Below are positions 34,114 to 43,001 of a stretch of 64,000 nucleotides of DNA, in pieces. The stretch covers positions 1-64,000 of the forward strand of contig NZ_CP132203.1 in NCBI RefSeq assembly GCF_030719035.1, in the 5' to 3' direction. How positions within the stretch are numbered: the first letter of the stretch is position 1; each line of letters begins with the position of its first letter. The translations under genes were made by a program, and so were the position numbers. The notes beneath the pieces were generated by a model. It made no database searches. It saw only the letters and a program-made list of their open reading frames with translations, and was not told where the DNA came from. This DNA is from Hahella sp. HNIBRBA332 (GTDB lineage: Bacteria > Pseudomonadota > Gammaproteobacteria > Pseudomonadales > Oleiphilaceae).

Positions 34114-34162
34114 TCTATCCCGGCATTGGGAATGACAATCCCGGGATAGACAGTACTTTTTT
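34114..34162 (+). terminator. Terminator after the RND operon
   Basis: TCTATCCCGG (34114-34123) and CCGGGATAGA (34141-34150) form a perfect 10-bp stem, with TTTTTT 7 nt later. Confidence 0.65.
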
Positions 34163-34292
34163 ACAAGTCAGGCATGGAGCGCTTGGTTAACCTGCATCGG
34201 GAACAGTTTCAGGTCCGACAGCGCCAGTCATGGCTGTCTCGCCGAATACCTGATTCTCGACAGCAGGCTAATACTTAAAAGGAACTTCATTA

Positions 34293-34955
34293 ATGAAAAC
34301 GCAATTCGCAATACTGGCTTTAGCCGCCTCGATCATCTCGTCGCCCGCCATATCGGCGGACACCATCTTCGAATATTACAAAACAACCGCTAGAGCCAAA
34401 GTAGACGGGGTTGGAAAAACAGAGTGGGAATCCACGACGTATCGTGAAGCAACGCCAGTGCATCAATCCTACAATTTAAGCGCTTCGGGCAATGGCGCGA
34501 CGTCCTCCATGCGCTACGATCTAGACTACTCTCCCTATGACAACGGGGCCGTATTAAGGTATTCGATTGATGGCGAAATCCAGCGTGATGAAGAAAGTCA
34601 CGCTTCCGTCGACTTGGGGCATGGCGGCGCAATCAATCATAAGTTTCGCGCGACAAACAGCGGCTTGCTGAAAGTGAATTTCAACATCGACTCTTTAGCA
34701 GTCGGCTGCCCTGAACGGGCGGTGTGCATGAGCGTTGACGGCGAGGTCACCGTAACCGGAAACGGCTATCGGGAAACCATCAGATTCACGCCTAAAAACG
34801 GCTTTAAAGACGGGGTTTCCTACTTGGAAATACCCGTGCAGGAAGGCAAGGATTATCTGGTGCAGTTTAGCTCCGGCAACGGTACGTCAGGCGGCTCTAA
34901 AACCCAAAGCATTACGGCGGTTTACACTGTGACTTGGGAAGCGCAATACGACTGA
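34293..34955 (+). CDS. Secreted protein of unknown function
   Basis: 220 residues with AAAGGAAC upstream. Signal peptide MKTQFAILALAASIISSPAISA; the mature part is beta-rich with many Ser/Thr/Gly, one Cys pair (GCPERAVCMSVDG) and a C-terminal strand set (DYLVQFSSGNGTSGGSKTQSITAVYTVTWEAQYD). It resembles a small jelly-roll or immunoglobulin-like exported protein. No family recognised. Confidence 0.8.
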   Translation: MKTQFAILALAASIISSPAISADTIFEYYKTTARAKVDGVGKTEWESTTYREATPVHQSYNLSASGNGATSSMRYDLDYSPYDNGAVLRYSIDGEIQRDEESHASVDLGHGGAINHKFRATNSGLLKVNFNIDSLAVGCPERAVCMSVDGEVTVTGNGYRETIRFTPKNGFKDGVSYLEIPVQEGKDYLVQFSSGNGTSGGSKTQSITAVYTVTWEAQYD

Positions 34956-35017
34956 GACTATTGACGATCAGGTTAGGGGGCGGACCCCTGGCCTTGTTCC
35001 AAAAACGGGGAAAGTGT

Positions 35018-35431
35018 ATGGCGGGTTATTCCACGACTCCACTATCTAAAAAGCTGGGCGTCAAAGAAGGCTTTGTGCTTTACGTGTCAAATGCGCCAGT
35101 TGATTACCCTGTGTTGGTTAGCCCTCTGCCTGACAATGTACTTATTGTTGATGCGCTCCGTCCTGATTTGGACATGATCCATTTCTTCACTAAAAGCCGA
35201 GATGAGCTGGAAGCGGAGCTTGGGAACTTGGCTGGCCATATCAAGCAGAATGGCATGATCTGGATATCCTGGCCCAAAAAGACCTCCAAGGTGACGACGG
35301 ATATGACGGAAGATGAAGTCCGGCGCATTGCTTTGCCTATGGGCCTGGTGGACGTGAAAGTATGCGCAGTAGATGAAGTTTGGTCTGGCCTCAAACTGGT
35401 GATACGCAAAGAAAACAGGACGCAGCCTTGA
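35018..35431 (+). CDS. DUF3052 family protein
   Basis: 137 residues from ATG 35018; the frame is open from 34934, but that part overlaps the previous gene. DUF3052 pattern: GYSTTPLSKKLGVKEGF, FFTKSRDELEAELGNLAGHIKQNGMIWISWPKK, MTEDEVRRIALPMGLVDVKVCAVDEVWSGLKLVIRK. The fold is methyltransferase-like without a clear SAM motif. Function is unknown. It overlaps the next gene's start. Confidence 0.82.
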   Translation: MAGYSTTPLSKKLGVKEGFVLYVSNAPVDYPVLVSPLPDNVLIVDALRPDLDMIHFFTKSRDELEAELGNLAGHIKQNGMIWISWPKKTSKVTTDMTEDEVRRIALPMGLVDVKVCAVDEVWSGLKLVIRKENRTQP

Positions 35432-35784
35432 TAGGAAAAATAGAAAGTGCTCTGGACATAACGCCAGTTATTGCGTGGCATATTGAGTTGGCGGAAGTGA
35501 TGGGAGTGGAGCCTTTGCCAGATGGTCAGGCAAGGCGACTTATCATGCATCTGTTATTCGAGGAAACCTGTGCAGAGGTGGCGGGAAAAGAGGGCTGGGC
35601 GTGTTATGTAGAACAGCTGCTGACCGCATCTGAGTTGAAGTTACTTTTGTTTTTTCATTTTTATACAAGGCTGTTGGCTCACAATGGAGTCAGGCAGTAT
35701 CCGGTTTTTCAGCAAGATGTAGAAAGCGATTTGCTGGATAAACTAGATCAGGCTCTATTTTCTAAAAGGATTACCGCGCATTGA
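35428..35784 (+). CDS. Unrecognised small helical protein, coupled to DUF3052
   Basis: 118 residues from TTG 35428, which overlaps the TGA of DUF3052 (TTGA) and has AGGACG 7 bp upstream; an ATG further up in the same frame lies inside DUF3052. Helical, acidic: PVIAWHIELAEVMGVEPLPDGQARRLIMHLLFEETCAEVAG, then FFHFYTRLLAHNG. No known family. Its close coupling to DUF3052 suggests a joint role. Confidence 0.6.
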   Translation: MIGKIESALDITPVIAWHIELAEVMGVEPLPDGQARRLIMHLLFEETCAEVAGKEGWACYVEQLLTASELKLLLFFHFYTRLLAHNGVRQYPVFQQDVESDLLDKLDQALFSKRITAH

Positions 35785-35829
35785 GCGCTGCTTAGTTGCG
35801 CTTTCAACGATCAGCCAGAGGCCGCCGGT

Positions 35830-36198
35830 TTAACCGGCTGACTCTGGCGCTTGCAGTTCACGAATGGGGCGGATTTCAATGCTTCCCAGTCGGGCGGGAG
35901 GAATGCGTCCGGCGAGTTGGATGGCTTCATTCAGGTCGCGGGCTTCCATCATGTAAAAGCCCGCCAATTGTTCTTTGGTCTCCGCGAAAGGGCCGTCTGT
36001 GGTGGTGACGCGACCGTTACGGACGCGCACGGTGGTGGCGGTTTCCACGGGTTGCAGTGCGTTGCCGCCGACAAAATGTCCACTTTGCCTGACCTCATCG
36101 CCGAAAGCGATGCACTCTCCGTTCAGCGAGTCCCATTCGCTTTTGGTCATGGCGTTAATAATGTTTTCATCGTAATAAACGAGACACAGATATTTCAT
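35830..36198 (-). CDS. YciI/DGPF family protein
   Basis: 122 residues with the full DGPF layout: MKYLCLVYYDENI, TTDGPFAETKEQLAGFYMMEARDLNEAIQLAGRIP, then SIEIRPI. First in a row of four minus-strand genes that lead away from an ECF42-type sigma factor, the classic partners of this family. The enzymatic role is not established. Confidence 0.9.
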   Translation of the reverse strand: MKYLCLVYYDENIINAMTKSEWDSLNGECIAFGDEVRQSGHFVGGNALQPVETATTVRVRNGRVTTTDGPFAETKEQLAGFYMMEARDLNEAIQLAGRIPPARLGSIEIRPIRELQAPESAG

Positions 36199-36260
36199 AA
36201 CAAGTTCTCCGGGTTAATAGGGCGTGATCACGACAATCGCGTTGATAGATTCAGGTTTTT

Positions 36261-36632
36261 TCACAGAGCGATGAAGTTATCAATTGGGCGAATCTCTACT
36301 CCCCAGCCCATCTCATCACCGATATTGGCGGCGGGGTGCTTCAACGCAAGTTCTTTCGCCTCTTCCAAACTGTTCGCCTCAATCATAAAGAATCCGCCGA
36401 TCTGCTCTTTGGTTTCCAAAAACGGGCCATCTGAAACAATGGGACCTTTCTTGCTGGGGCGAATACATAAAGAGGAAGACGGTGAGGCAAGAGAGCCTTG
36501 CGCGAGTACCGCGCCGCTTTGACGCAGGCTTTGGTCATATTCAGAGCATTGGCTGACGATGGCCTGCATCTCCGCCTCGCCCAACTCCGCGAACTTTTGT
36601 ACGTTGTAATAAGCCATGCAGAGAAATTTCAT
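36261..36632 (-). CDS. YciI/DGPF family protein
   Basis: 123 residues, paralogue of the neighbour: MKFLCMAYYN, VSDGPFLETKEQIGGFFMIEANSLEEAKELALKHP, then WGVEIRPI. AGGAAAAC upstream. Same ECF42-linked cluster. Confidence 0.9.
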   Translation of the reverse strand: MKFLCMAYYNVQKFAELGEAEMQAIVSQCSEYDQSLRQSGAVLAQGSLASPSSSLCIRPSKKGPIVSDGPFLETKEQIGGFFMIEANSLEEAKELALKHPAANIGDEMGWGVEIRPIDNFIAL

Positions 36633-36715
36633 GGTGTTTTCCTATTTATGGATATGGCGCGAGGCGGGACCTGGGCGGCGAGTGGGGCTAAATGAGCTTC
36701 CCAGGTCCCGTATTG

Positions 36716-37153
36716 TCAGGGCTCGAGGTTAAACAGCGCTGCGCCATCGGGTACGCTGAACGGCGCTGAGTAATGCTCATGCACAATTTTCCACTCGCCG
36801 TCGCGCCGGCGATAGCAAACCGTACCCCGCATCCATGAACTCTGTGCTTCCCCTTGTTCATTCACACAGCCGCAGCGATTGAGAAAGTGGCCGACAGCCA
36901 AGTCTCCTTCTGCTTCGATGCGCAAGTCTGCTACCTCAAAAATCATGGGGCCGGAGGTGTAAGATAAGCAGGTTTCCCAATGTTTGCGATAGGCGTCCAC
37001 ACCTTCGAATTGCAACTGCAGAATGGCGTCAAAGGCGCGCACATCAGGCGCATAGTGACTCATGATGCGGTCCAGATCCTTGGCGCAGGCGGCCTCCACC
37101 CAGCTGCCCAGGGCCTGACGTATCTGGCTCTCTGTGGTATTTGTTGCGCTCAT
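36716..37153 (-). CDS. SnoaL/NTF2-like (DUF4440-type) protein
   Basis: 145 residues. NTF2-like pattern: LGSWVEAACAKDLDRIMSHYAPDVRAFDAILQLQFEGVDAYRKHWETC, then GDLAVGHFLNRCGC and RDGEWKIVHEHYSAPF. Such cone-shaped domains bind small molecules or act as polyketide-cyclase-like enzymes and are frequent in ECF42/DGPF clusters. GGAGACGG is upstream. Confidence 0.85.
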   Translation of the reverse strand: MSATNTTESQIRQALGSWVEAACAKDLDRIMSHYAPDVRAFDAILQLQFEGVDAYRKHWETCLSYTSGPMIFEVADLRIEAEGDLAVGHFLNRCGCVNEQGEAQSSWMRGTVCYRRRDGEWKIVHEHYSAPFSVPDGAALFNLEP

Positions 37154-37194
37154 AACCGTCTCCTTATTTTGTTTGTTTGTCAGTTCGACTGTGA

Positions 37195-38022
37195 TCAGGC
37201 TGCTTGGCTGCAGTTAATCATCCAGGGCGTGCCGAACCGATCCACCAGCATGCCGAAGCGTACGGACCAGAAGGTCTGTTGTAATGGCATGCGCACTTGA
37301 CCGCCTTCCACCAATGCGTTGAACAGACGGTCGGCTTCTTCAGGGGTGTCCGTATCAAGTTGCACGAAGAAGCCTTTAGGCTCTTCAAAGTGCCCGGGAG
37401 GCGTATCGGAGGCCATCAGTTTTCTATCTCCGACCGCCATACAGATGTGCATGATCTTGTCCTCCCAACCTGGAGGGTTCTGAGTCGGGTCGGGACATTC
37501 TGCGAAGGTCACTGAATACTCAATTTTTCCGCCCAGGACTTGCGCGTAGTATTCGAAAGCCTCTTTGCATTGGCCATTGAAGAATAGATAGGTATTCACC
37601 TGAGGCGGCTTCGCTGACAATTGCGCTTGCAGCGCTCTGTGCTGCTCCAATCCCTCACTGGGCGCGAAATCCTCCAGTTCATAGAGCTGGCGGATTTCCA
37701 GTTCTACCTCTCCGTCGCCATCCTGCGCTGGCCAGCGACACGCCCATTCGATTGCTTCTTCTTTCGACTTCGCCTGAATCATGGTGTAGCCAGCGATAAG
37801 CTCTTTGGTTTCTGCAAAAGGGCCGTCGAATACAGTAGGCTTGCCGCCGGAAAATTTGATTCGGGCTCCCTTGTCGCTGGGCTTCAAACCCGCCCCATCA
37901 AGCATGGCGCCGGCGTTCGCCAATTCCTGGTTGTAGCTACCCATGGCGGAGATCAGATCGTCTCCAGGCATGACGCCGGCTTCAGTGTTTTTGTCTGCTT
38001 TACGTATGATCAGAAATCGCAT
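37195..38022 (-). CDS. Fusion of YciI/DGPF domain and PhnB-like VOC (glyoxalase) domain
   Basis: 275 residues. Residues 1-120 are a DGPF domain (MRFLIIRKAD, VFDGPFAETKELIAGYTMIQAKSKEEAIEWACRWP, VELEIRQLYE). After a short linker, residues about 138-275 are a PhnB-type VOC domain (QVNTYLFFNGQCKEAFEYYAQVLGG, IMHICMAVGDRKLMASDTPPG, FFVQLDTDTPEEADRLFNALVEGG, WSVRFGMLVDRFGTPWMINC). Both domain types are usual free-standing members of these clusters. Here they are fused, which supports joint action on one substrate. Confidence 0.9.
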   Translation of the reverse strand: MRFLIIRKADKNTEAGVMPGDDLISAMGSYNQELANAGAMLDGAGLKPSDKGARIKFSGGKPTVFDGPFAETKELIAGYTMIQAKSKEEAIEWACRWPAQDGDGEVELEIRQLYELEDFAPSEGLEQHRALQAQLSAKPPQVNTYLFFNGQCKEAFEYYAQVLGGKIEYSVTFAECPDPTQNPPGWEDKIMHICMAVGDRKLMASDTPPGHFEEPKGFFVQLDTDTPEEADRLFNALVEGGQVRMPLQQTFWSVRFGMLVDRFGTPWMINCSQAA

Positions 38023-38152
38023 GTTGACGCTCCATTTCTATGTCGGTCTTTGATTGCCAGGGGCCTTCAATAAAGCTATCCCCTTTATGTACTTCCTTGT
38101 CGATTGGGAAAACGGCAAATCGACATGCTGCAGAAAAAATTCAAAAAATTTT

Positions 38153-39475
38153 TTAGACGTCCTTTAATGACAAGTCTAGTTCCTCCAGACGTCTTTCCAG
38201 AAAGCGGCGTTCGGGCTCTTGCTTTGCCAGTGTCAGCGCCTGCTGATAGGCCTCCCGCGCCTCCTCAAACTGTCCCAGACGGCGGTGCATGTCCGCCTTG
38301 GCGGAGTGGGCGAGGTGATAAGAATGAAGCTCTCCCTGGGCGAATATACTGTCGATGATTTCCAGACCCCGTTGCGGGCCGTCGCGCATGGCCACCGCCA
38401 CCGCACGGTTTAGCGCCACCACTGGCGATGGATTGATGCGCAGCAGTAACGTGTACAGCCCAATGATTTCAGACCAGTCAGTGGCCTCTGCGCTGGGCGC
38501 TTCTGCGTGAACCGCGGAAATGGCCGCCTGCAGGCTGTAGGGTCCAAAGCGTTGGTCTCTTAACGCTTTAGTGATCCATTGCACGCCTTCTTCTATCTGC
38601 GTTTTGTTCCACAGTGACCGGTCTTGCGCGTCGAGCAGAATCAGGTCGCCTTGCGCATTGGCGCGAGCGGCGCGGCGGGAGTCGCTGAGTAACATTAAAG
38701 CCAGTAGTCCCATCGCTTCTGACGCCTCCGCTTTAGACTTCAGCAGCTCCACCAGCAAGCGTCCCAATCGAATGGCTTCCGCAGACAGGTCGCTACGGGT
38801 GAGGCTATCGCCAGCAGATGCGGAGTAGCCCTCGTTGAATACCAGATAAATGACATGCAACACGGACTCCAGCCGTTCCGGCAACTCGGATTCGGTCGGC
38901 ACTTCATAGGGAATGCGGGCGTCCCGAATCTTAGACTTGGCGCGCACGATACGCTGGGCCACTGTGCTGGCTGAAGAAAGAAAAGCGCGTGCTATTTCCT
39001 CAGTGGTGAGATCGCATATTTCTCGTAACGTCAGCGCTACTTGCGCCTCAGTAGACAGGCTGGGGTGGCAACAGGTGAAAATCAGGCGCAGGCGATCATC
39101 TTCAATATCTTCGTTTTGTTTGTCTTCCGCGTCTGTCGCTTCCGCATAAAGCCGTTCGGCGATATCGGTTAGTGAGGCGTCAAAGCGGGCGCGACGACGT
39201 AGATGATCAATGGCTTTGAAACGCCCTGTAGACACTAACCAGGCGCGTGGATTGGCGGGAACGCCTTCCTGCTCCCATTGGTCGGTTGCAGCGGCGAAGG
39301 CCTCATGCATGGCTTCTTCCGCCAAGTCAAAATCGCCTAATAAGCGGATCAAAGTCGCCAGAATACGTCGGGATTCCGCCCGATATACCGCCTCAATTTG
39401 CTGACGAGCGCTCAATTTCGCGTTTTCTTCCTGCTGCGGCACTTCGGCTTTCTCCCGTAACTTATTGAATGCCAA
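38153..39475 (-). CDS. ECF RNA polymerase sigma factor, ECF42 type with C-terminal extension
   Basis: 440 residues. Sigma region 2 lies at about 25-95 (VYRAESRRILATLIRLLGDFDLAEEAMHEAFAAA, then AWLVSTGRFKAIDHLRRRAR), region 4 at about 140-190 (ALTLREICDLTTEEIARAFLSSASTVAQRIVRAKSKIR). A long C-terminal domain of about 230 residues follows (DUF6596/TPR-like: LPERLESVLHVIYLVFNEGYSAS, MLLSDSRRAAR, ALNRAVAVAM, LGQFEEAREAYQQAL). This is the ECF42 architecture, whose members adjoin DGPF/YciI genes as here. No anti-sigma gene; the extension itself is thought to regulate activity. Confidence 0.93.
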   Translation of the reverse strand: MAFNKLREKAEVPQQEENAKLSARQQIEAVYRAESRRILATLIRLLGDFDLAEEAMHEAFAAATDQWEQEGVPANPRAWLVSTGRFKAIDHLRRRARFDASLTDIAERLYAEATDAEDKQNEDIEDDRLRLIFTCCHPSLSTEAQVALTLREICDLTTEEIARAFLSSASTVAQRIVRAKSKIRDARIPYEVPTESELPERLESVLHVIYLVFNEGYSASAGDSLTRSDLSAEAIRLGRLLVELLKSKAEASEAMGLLALMLLSDSRRAARANAQGDLILLDAQDRSLWNKTQIEEGVQWITKALRDQRFGPYSLQAAISAVHAEAPSAEATDWSEIIGLYTLLLRINPSPVVALNRAVAVAMRDGPQRGLEIIDSIFAQGELHSYHLAHSAKADMHRRLGQFEEAREAYQQALTLAKQEPERRFLERRLEELDLSLKDV

Positions 39476-39583
39476 TATCCCATCCTAAGTGATGACGGGA
39501 ATTGCGGGAAGTGCTGACTAACTTTTGCTCGATGCGCCGTTAGGATATTCGTCGCATGTTAAAGACACGGGGCTAAGATGCTG

Positions 39584-39589
39584 TATAAT
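39584..39589 (+). promoter_or_regulatory. Likely -10 box for the AGCS symporter transcript
   Basis: A perfect TATAAT, with only weak -35 candidates (TTAAAG, 19 bp spacing). The resulting leader of about 165 nt holds several short inverted repeats, including TTGGT-CA-ACCAA at 39629-39640. It does not match the glycine riboswitch consensus as far as I can see. Confidence 0.4.
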
Positions 39590-39759
39590 CCGCTCCGGTT
39601 TTTATGCCGGGAAGCCTAGGGCGTTAGGTTGGTCAACCAAAGCGACGCCGGGAAAATCCCATACGCACGAGCGTTTCATTACAAAAATAACAGTCTCATC
39701 CAAATCTGTAGCCAGCATGCGGCGTCCGGTTCGACAGAGACTCTACGTGGAGATTTTTG

Positions 39760-41304
39760 ATGCAAGATATTGTTAACTATCTGAACGGCCTGATCTGGAG
39801 CCCAGCTCTGATCTACCTGTGTCTGGGAGCGGGTCTGTTTTATTCTGTGTTGACAAGGTTTGTCCAGGTCAGGCATTTCGGTGAAATGTGGCGACTGCTC
39901 CTCTCGGGCACCAGCTCTGACAAAGGGATTTCCTCCTTCCAGGCCCTTGCGGTCTCTCTCTCTGGCCGGGTCGGCACCGGCAACATCGCAGGCGTCGCCG
40001 CCGCTATCGGTTTCGGCGGTCCCGGCGCAGTCTTCTGGATGTGGATGGTAGCGTTTCTAGGCGCAGCTACTGCTTATATCGAATCCACTCTGGCGCAGAT
40101 TTACAAAGAAGAAGATGAAGGCCAATATCGTGGCGGCCCTGCTTACTATTTTGAAAAGGCCATGGGCCAGAAATGGTACGCCTGGATTTTCGCCATTGCG
40201 ACTATCATCGCTTGCGGTCTGTTCCTTCCTGGCGTTCAGTCCAATAACATCGGCAGCGCGGTTGAGACTGCATTCGGCGCCGGTTCTATCATCAACACTT
40301 CTTTCTTCGGTGAAGTGAGCTTCGCGAAGCTGGTTTCCGGCGTTGTCGTCGTTCTGATTCTGGGCTTCATTATCTTCGGCGGCGTAAGACGTATCGCCAA
40401 GTTCACTGAAATTGTAGTTCCGTTCATGGCGTTGGCTTACATCATCATCGCTTGCGTTATCGTGGGTCTGAATATCGACCAACTGCCTTCCATCATCGGC
40501 CTGATCGTGGGCGACGCATTCTCTCCAATGGCTGGCTTCGGCGCGGCGATCGGCTGGGGTGTAAAACGCGGCGTTTATTCTAACGAAGCGGGTCAGGGCA
40601 GCGGTCCTCACGCGGCGGCGGCGGCGGAAGTTCAGCATCCTGCTCAGCAAGGTCTGGTGCAGTCTTTCTCTATCTACATCGATACTCTGTTCGTCTGCTC
40701 CGCGACTGCTTTCATGATCCTGATCACTGGCGCATACAACGTTCATGGCGTAGGCGAAGCTTTCCTTGTTCAGAATGTGGCGTCGGAAATCGCGGCTAAT
40801 GGCCCTGTATTCACCCAGATGGCGATTGAAAGCACATTGCCGGGCGTAGGTAAGCCGTTCATCGCATTCGCGTTGTTCTTCTTCTCATTCACTACCATCC
40901 TGGCGTACTACTACATTGCGGAAACCAATGTGGCGTACATCAAGCGCACGGTGAATATTCCTGGCATGGTCTTCATTCTGAAAGTCGCCATCATGGCGTC
41001 CACTTTCTATGGCGCAGTGAAAACTGCGGATCTGGCCTGGGGCATGGGCGACATCGGTGTAGGCTTGATGGCGTGGTTGAACATCGTGGGTATCGTGGTG
41101 ATTTTCTTCATGGCCAAACCGGCTTTGAGAGCGCTGCGTGACTACGAAGATCAACAGAAGAAAGGCGTGACCGAGTACACTTTCGATCCTGAAAAACTGG
41201 GCATCGAAAACGCTGATTACTGGACCAAGAAGGCTGCAACCGAAGCGCGTGCAAAAGCAGGCCAAGCTGAGCCAGCCAAAGCGCGTAAACCGGGCGTCGC
41301 CTGA
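39760..41304 (+). CDS. Sodium:alanine/glycine symporter (AGCS family)
   Basis: 514 residues from ATG 39760 (TGGAG at correct spacing). About eleven membrane segments. AGCS hallmarks: SLSGRVGTGNIAGVAAAIGFGGPGAVFWMWMVAF near residue 70-105, RGGPAYYFEKAMG, and GWGVKRGVYSNEAGQGSGPHAAAAAE around 270-295. It imports alanine or glycine with sodium in the inner membrane. The C-terminus is a charged, Ala/Lys-rich tail (AATEARAKAGQAEPAKARK). Stands alone, with a strong terminator behind it. Confidence 0.95.
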   Translation: MQDIVNYLNGLIWSPALIYLCLGAGLFYSVLTRFVQVRHFGEMWRLLLSGTSSDKGISSFQALAVSLSGRVGTGNIAGVAAAIGFGGPGAVFWMWMVAFLGAATAYIESTLAQIYKEEDEGQYRGGPAYYFEKAMGQKWYAWIFAIATIIACGLFLPGVQSNNIGSAVETAFGAGSIINTSFFGEVSFAKLVSGVVVVLILGFIIFGGVRRIAKFTEIVVPFMALAYIIIACVIVGLNIDQLPSIIGLIVGDAFSPMAGFGAAIGWGVKRGVYSNEAGQGSGPHAAAAAEVQHPAQQGLVQSFSIYIDTLFVCSATAFMILITGAYNVHGVGEAFLVQNVASEIAANGPVFTQMAIESTLPGVGKPFIAFALFFFSFTTILAYYYIAETNVAYIKRTVNIPGMVFILKVAIMASTFYGAVKTADLAWGMGDIGVGLMAWLNIVGIVVIFFMAKPALRALRDYEDQQKKGVTEYTFDPEKLGIENADYWTKKAATEARAKAGQAEPAKARKPGVA

Positions 41305-41350
41305 TCATTTCATGGCAGAGCTTCCGTCGATCTGACGGGGGCGACGCATA

Positions 41351-41381
41351 AAAAAAGCCGGACTTGATGTCCGGCTTTTTT
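41351..41381. terminator. Strong terminator after the AGCS gene
   Basis: AAAAAAGCCGGAC and GTCCGGCTTTTTT pair fully around TTGAT. It works in both directions and also separates the convergent pga operon. Confidence 0.95.
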
Positions 41382-41428
41382 GTGTCTGCTGCTCAGTAAC
41401 AGCGGTTTACTTCATGTGGAAAGAGAGA

Positions 41429-41764
41429 TTACCCTTCTCCCAGCATCTCCATCTCGGCCTGCTTGAGCAGGTTCCTGCGTCGCCACCACCATTTGCAGTG
41501 ATGCGCCCGCGACCACAGGTGATACAGCGAGAGAGTCACCGCAAGAATGCCGCCGGCCCAGGCCAATATATCGATAAGGGAAAGCTTTAACAGGGGAGAC
41601 ATCAGCTCTCCATCACTGAAAAAGAAGTAGTAAACAGGGTGTAACAGCAGGTATCCCCACAGCATCCAGGTCATGAGCGATATCGCCCCGTCCCTTAACC
41701 AGAGCCCTTTGGTGCGCCGTGACGCCTGTGTGTAAATAAGTGTCCTTGGTGTCGATTCAGCCAC
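41429..41764 (-). CDS. pgaD: PgaD-like poly-N-acetylglucosamine synthase subunit
   Basis: 111 residues from GTG 41764, with AGAGGAGA upstream; it overlaps the pgaC stop by 8 bp. Two membrane helices (ISLMTWMLWGYLLLHPVYYFFF and LIDILAWAGGILAVTLSLYHLW) follow an N-terminal cytoplasmic arm. PgaD forms the synthase with PgaC in response to cyclic di-GMP. Assignment rests on size, topology and position in the pgaABCD order. Longer frame starts lie inside pgaC. Confidence 0.85.
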   Translation of the reverse strand: MAESTPRTLIYTQASRRTKGLWLRDGAISLMTWMLWGYLLLHPVYYFFFSDGELMSPLLKLSLIDILAWAGGILAVTLSLYHLWSRAHHCKWWWRRRNLLKQAEMEMLGEG

Positions 41765-43001
41765 GAAAAATTTCTCCTCTATCTGGACTTTCCCAAACTG
41801 CATGTTGATTGCGTTTTCTAAACAGGGCCTTGGGCACTGCAATGGTTACCGTGGCGATATTGAGTATCCAGTAGAACAGCGGATACCAAATACACCACAG
41901 AAAGTTTTTGAGCAGTCCCTGGTCGTAATGACGGTCGATCAGGATGCTGACCAGGAACTGCAACAGACATAAAAAGATCATCAGTACGGCGCAGACTTCA
42001 AAAGTCAGCACCTGTTCCGCGGTAGGAGCTTCTGAGAATGTGAGCAAGCGCCAAGCGAGCAGGCCGATCACACTGTAACTCCAGTAAACGCTGGCGAGAT
42101 ATTCCAGCAACAGCGGCCAGAACCGCAGTTTGCCTTGAAACAGGCAGCGCCAGCCGTATTTCAGACAGACCTCCGCTCCCCCCTGCGCCCAGCGCAGCCG
42201 CTGCTTGTACAGACCACGAATCGTTTCGGGCATTAGCACCCAACAGCGCGCCATGGGTTCGTAGCGAATATTCCAACCGGCCATTTGCAGGCGCCAGCTG
42301 ACGTCGATGTCTTCAGTCACCATGCTGGTGTTCCAGCCGCCGATTTGTTGCAGAGCGCTTTTTCTGAACGCGCAGACTACGCCTGAGATGGTGAAGAGCG
42401 TGCCGTAGATACGTTGCGCCCGTTTGATCAGGCCGATAATGGAAGAGAACTCGCCTGTCTGGATTTTACCGATGATGGTGGAGCGGGTGCGCACCCTCGG
42501 ATTGCCAGTGACGGCTCCGACGCCGTTTTCACTCAGGAAGTGACGCACCATCCACACCAGCGCATTGCGGTCGAGCAGGGCGTCGCCGTCAATACAGACA
42601 AGACAGTCTCCCTTGGCATGCTCCAGCGCGTTATTCAGCGCGGCGGCTTTGCCTTGGTTCTCCTGATGGATGACGCGCAGTCTGGGATGATCCCTGGCGA
42701 TTTCATCCAGGCGCGCGCCGGTATCGTCTTTACTGCCGTCATTGATGGCGATGATTTCGTAATTCGGATAGTCCTGTTCCAGAAGGCTATCAATGGTCTC
42801 CTTGATATTGGCGCCTTCGTTGTAGCAAGGCACCATCACGGAGACCAGCGGGTAATGACGCAGCTTGAGTTTGTGGTCGGGGTGATTTTTCAGGTAGCGG
42901 CGCTCCCAGTGAAAAAAGTAATACACCCCACCTGTGATCCACACCAGCGCCATGACGCTGGGGTAGAGATAGATGCACAACAGCAGAATATCCAGGGTCA
43001 T
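41757..43001 (-). CDS. pgaC: Poly-beta-1,6-N-acetylglucosamine synthase, glycosyltransferase PgaC
   Basis: 414 residues, processive family-2 glycosyltransferase. Membrane segment at the N-terminus; GT-A domain with YPLVSVMVPCYNEG, DGSKDDTG, VCIDGDALLD (DxD), VTEDIDVSWRL (catalytic Asp) and QRLRWAQGG (QxxRW). Three to four C-terminal membrane helices follow. It joins GlcNAc from UDP-GlcNAc at the inner membrane. It overlaps pgaB by 4 bp. Confidence 0.95.
   Translation of the reverse strand: MTLDILLLCIYLYPSVMALVWITGGVYYFFHWERRYLKNHPDHKLKLRHYPLVSVMVPCYNEGANIKETIDSLLEQDYPNYEIIAINDGSKDDTGARLDEIARDHPRLRVIHQENQGKAAALNNALEHAKGDCLVCIDGDALLDRNALVWMVRHFLSENGVGAVTGNPRVRTRSTIIGKIQTGEFSSIIGLIKRAQRIYGTLFTISGVVCAFRKSALQQIGGWNTSMVTEDIDVSWRLQMAGWNIRYEPMARCWVLMPETIRGLYKQRLRWAQGGAEVCLKYGWRCLFQGKLRFWPLLLEYLASVYWSYSVIGLLAWRLLTFSEAPTAEQVLTFEVCAVLMIFLCLLQFLVSILIDRHYDQGLLKNFLWCIWYPLFYWILNIATVTIAVPKALFRKRNQHAVWESPDRGEIFRG

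Noticed and set aside
39590..39756. Glycine riboswitch in the leader of the AGCS symporter gene
   Set aside because: The leader has hairpins, but I could not find the conserved glycine aptamer core. A covariance-model search would decide.
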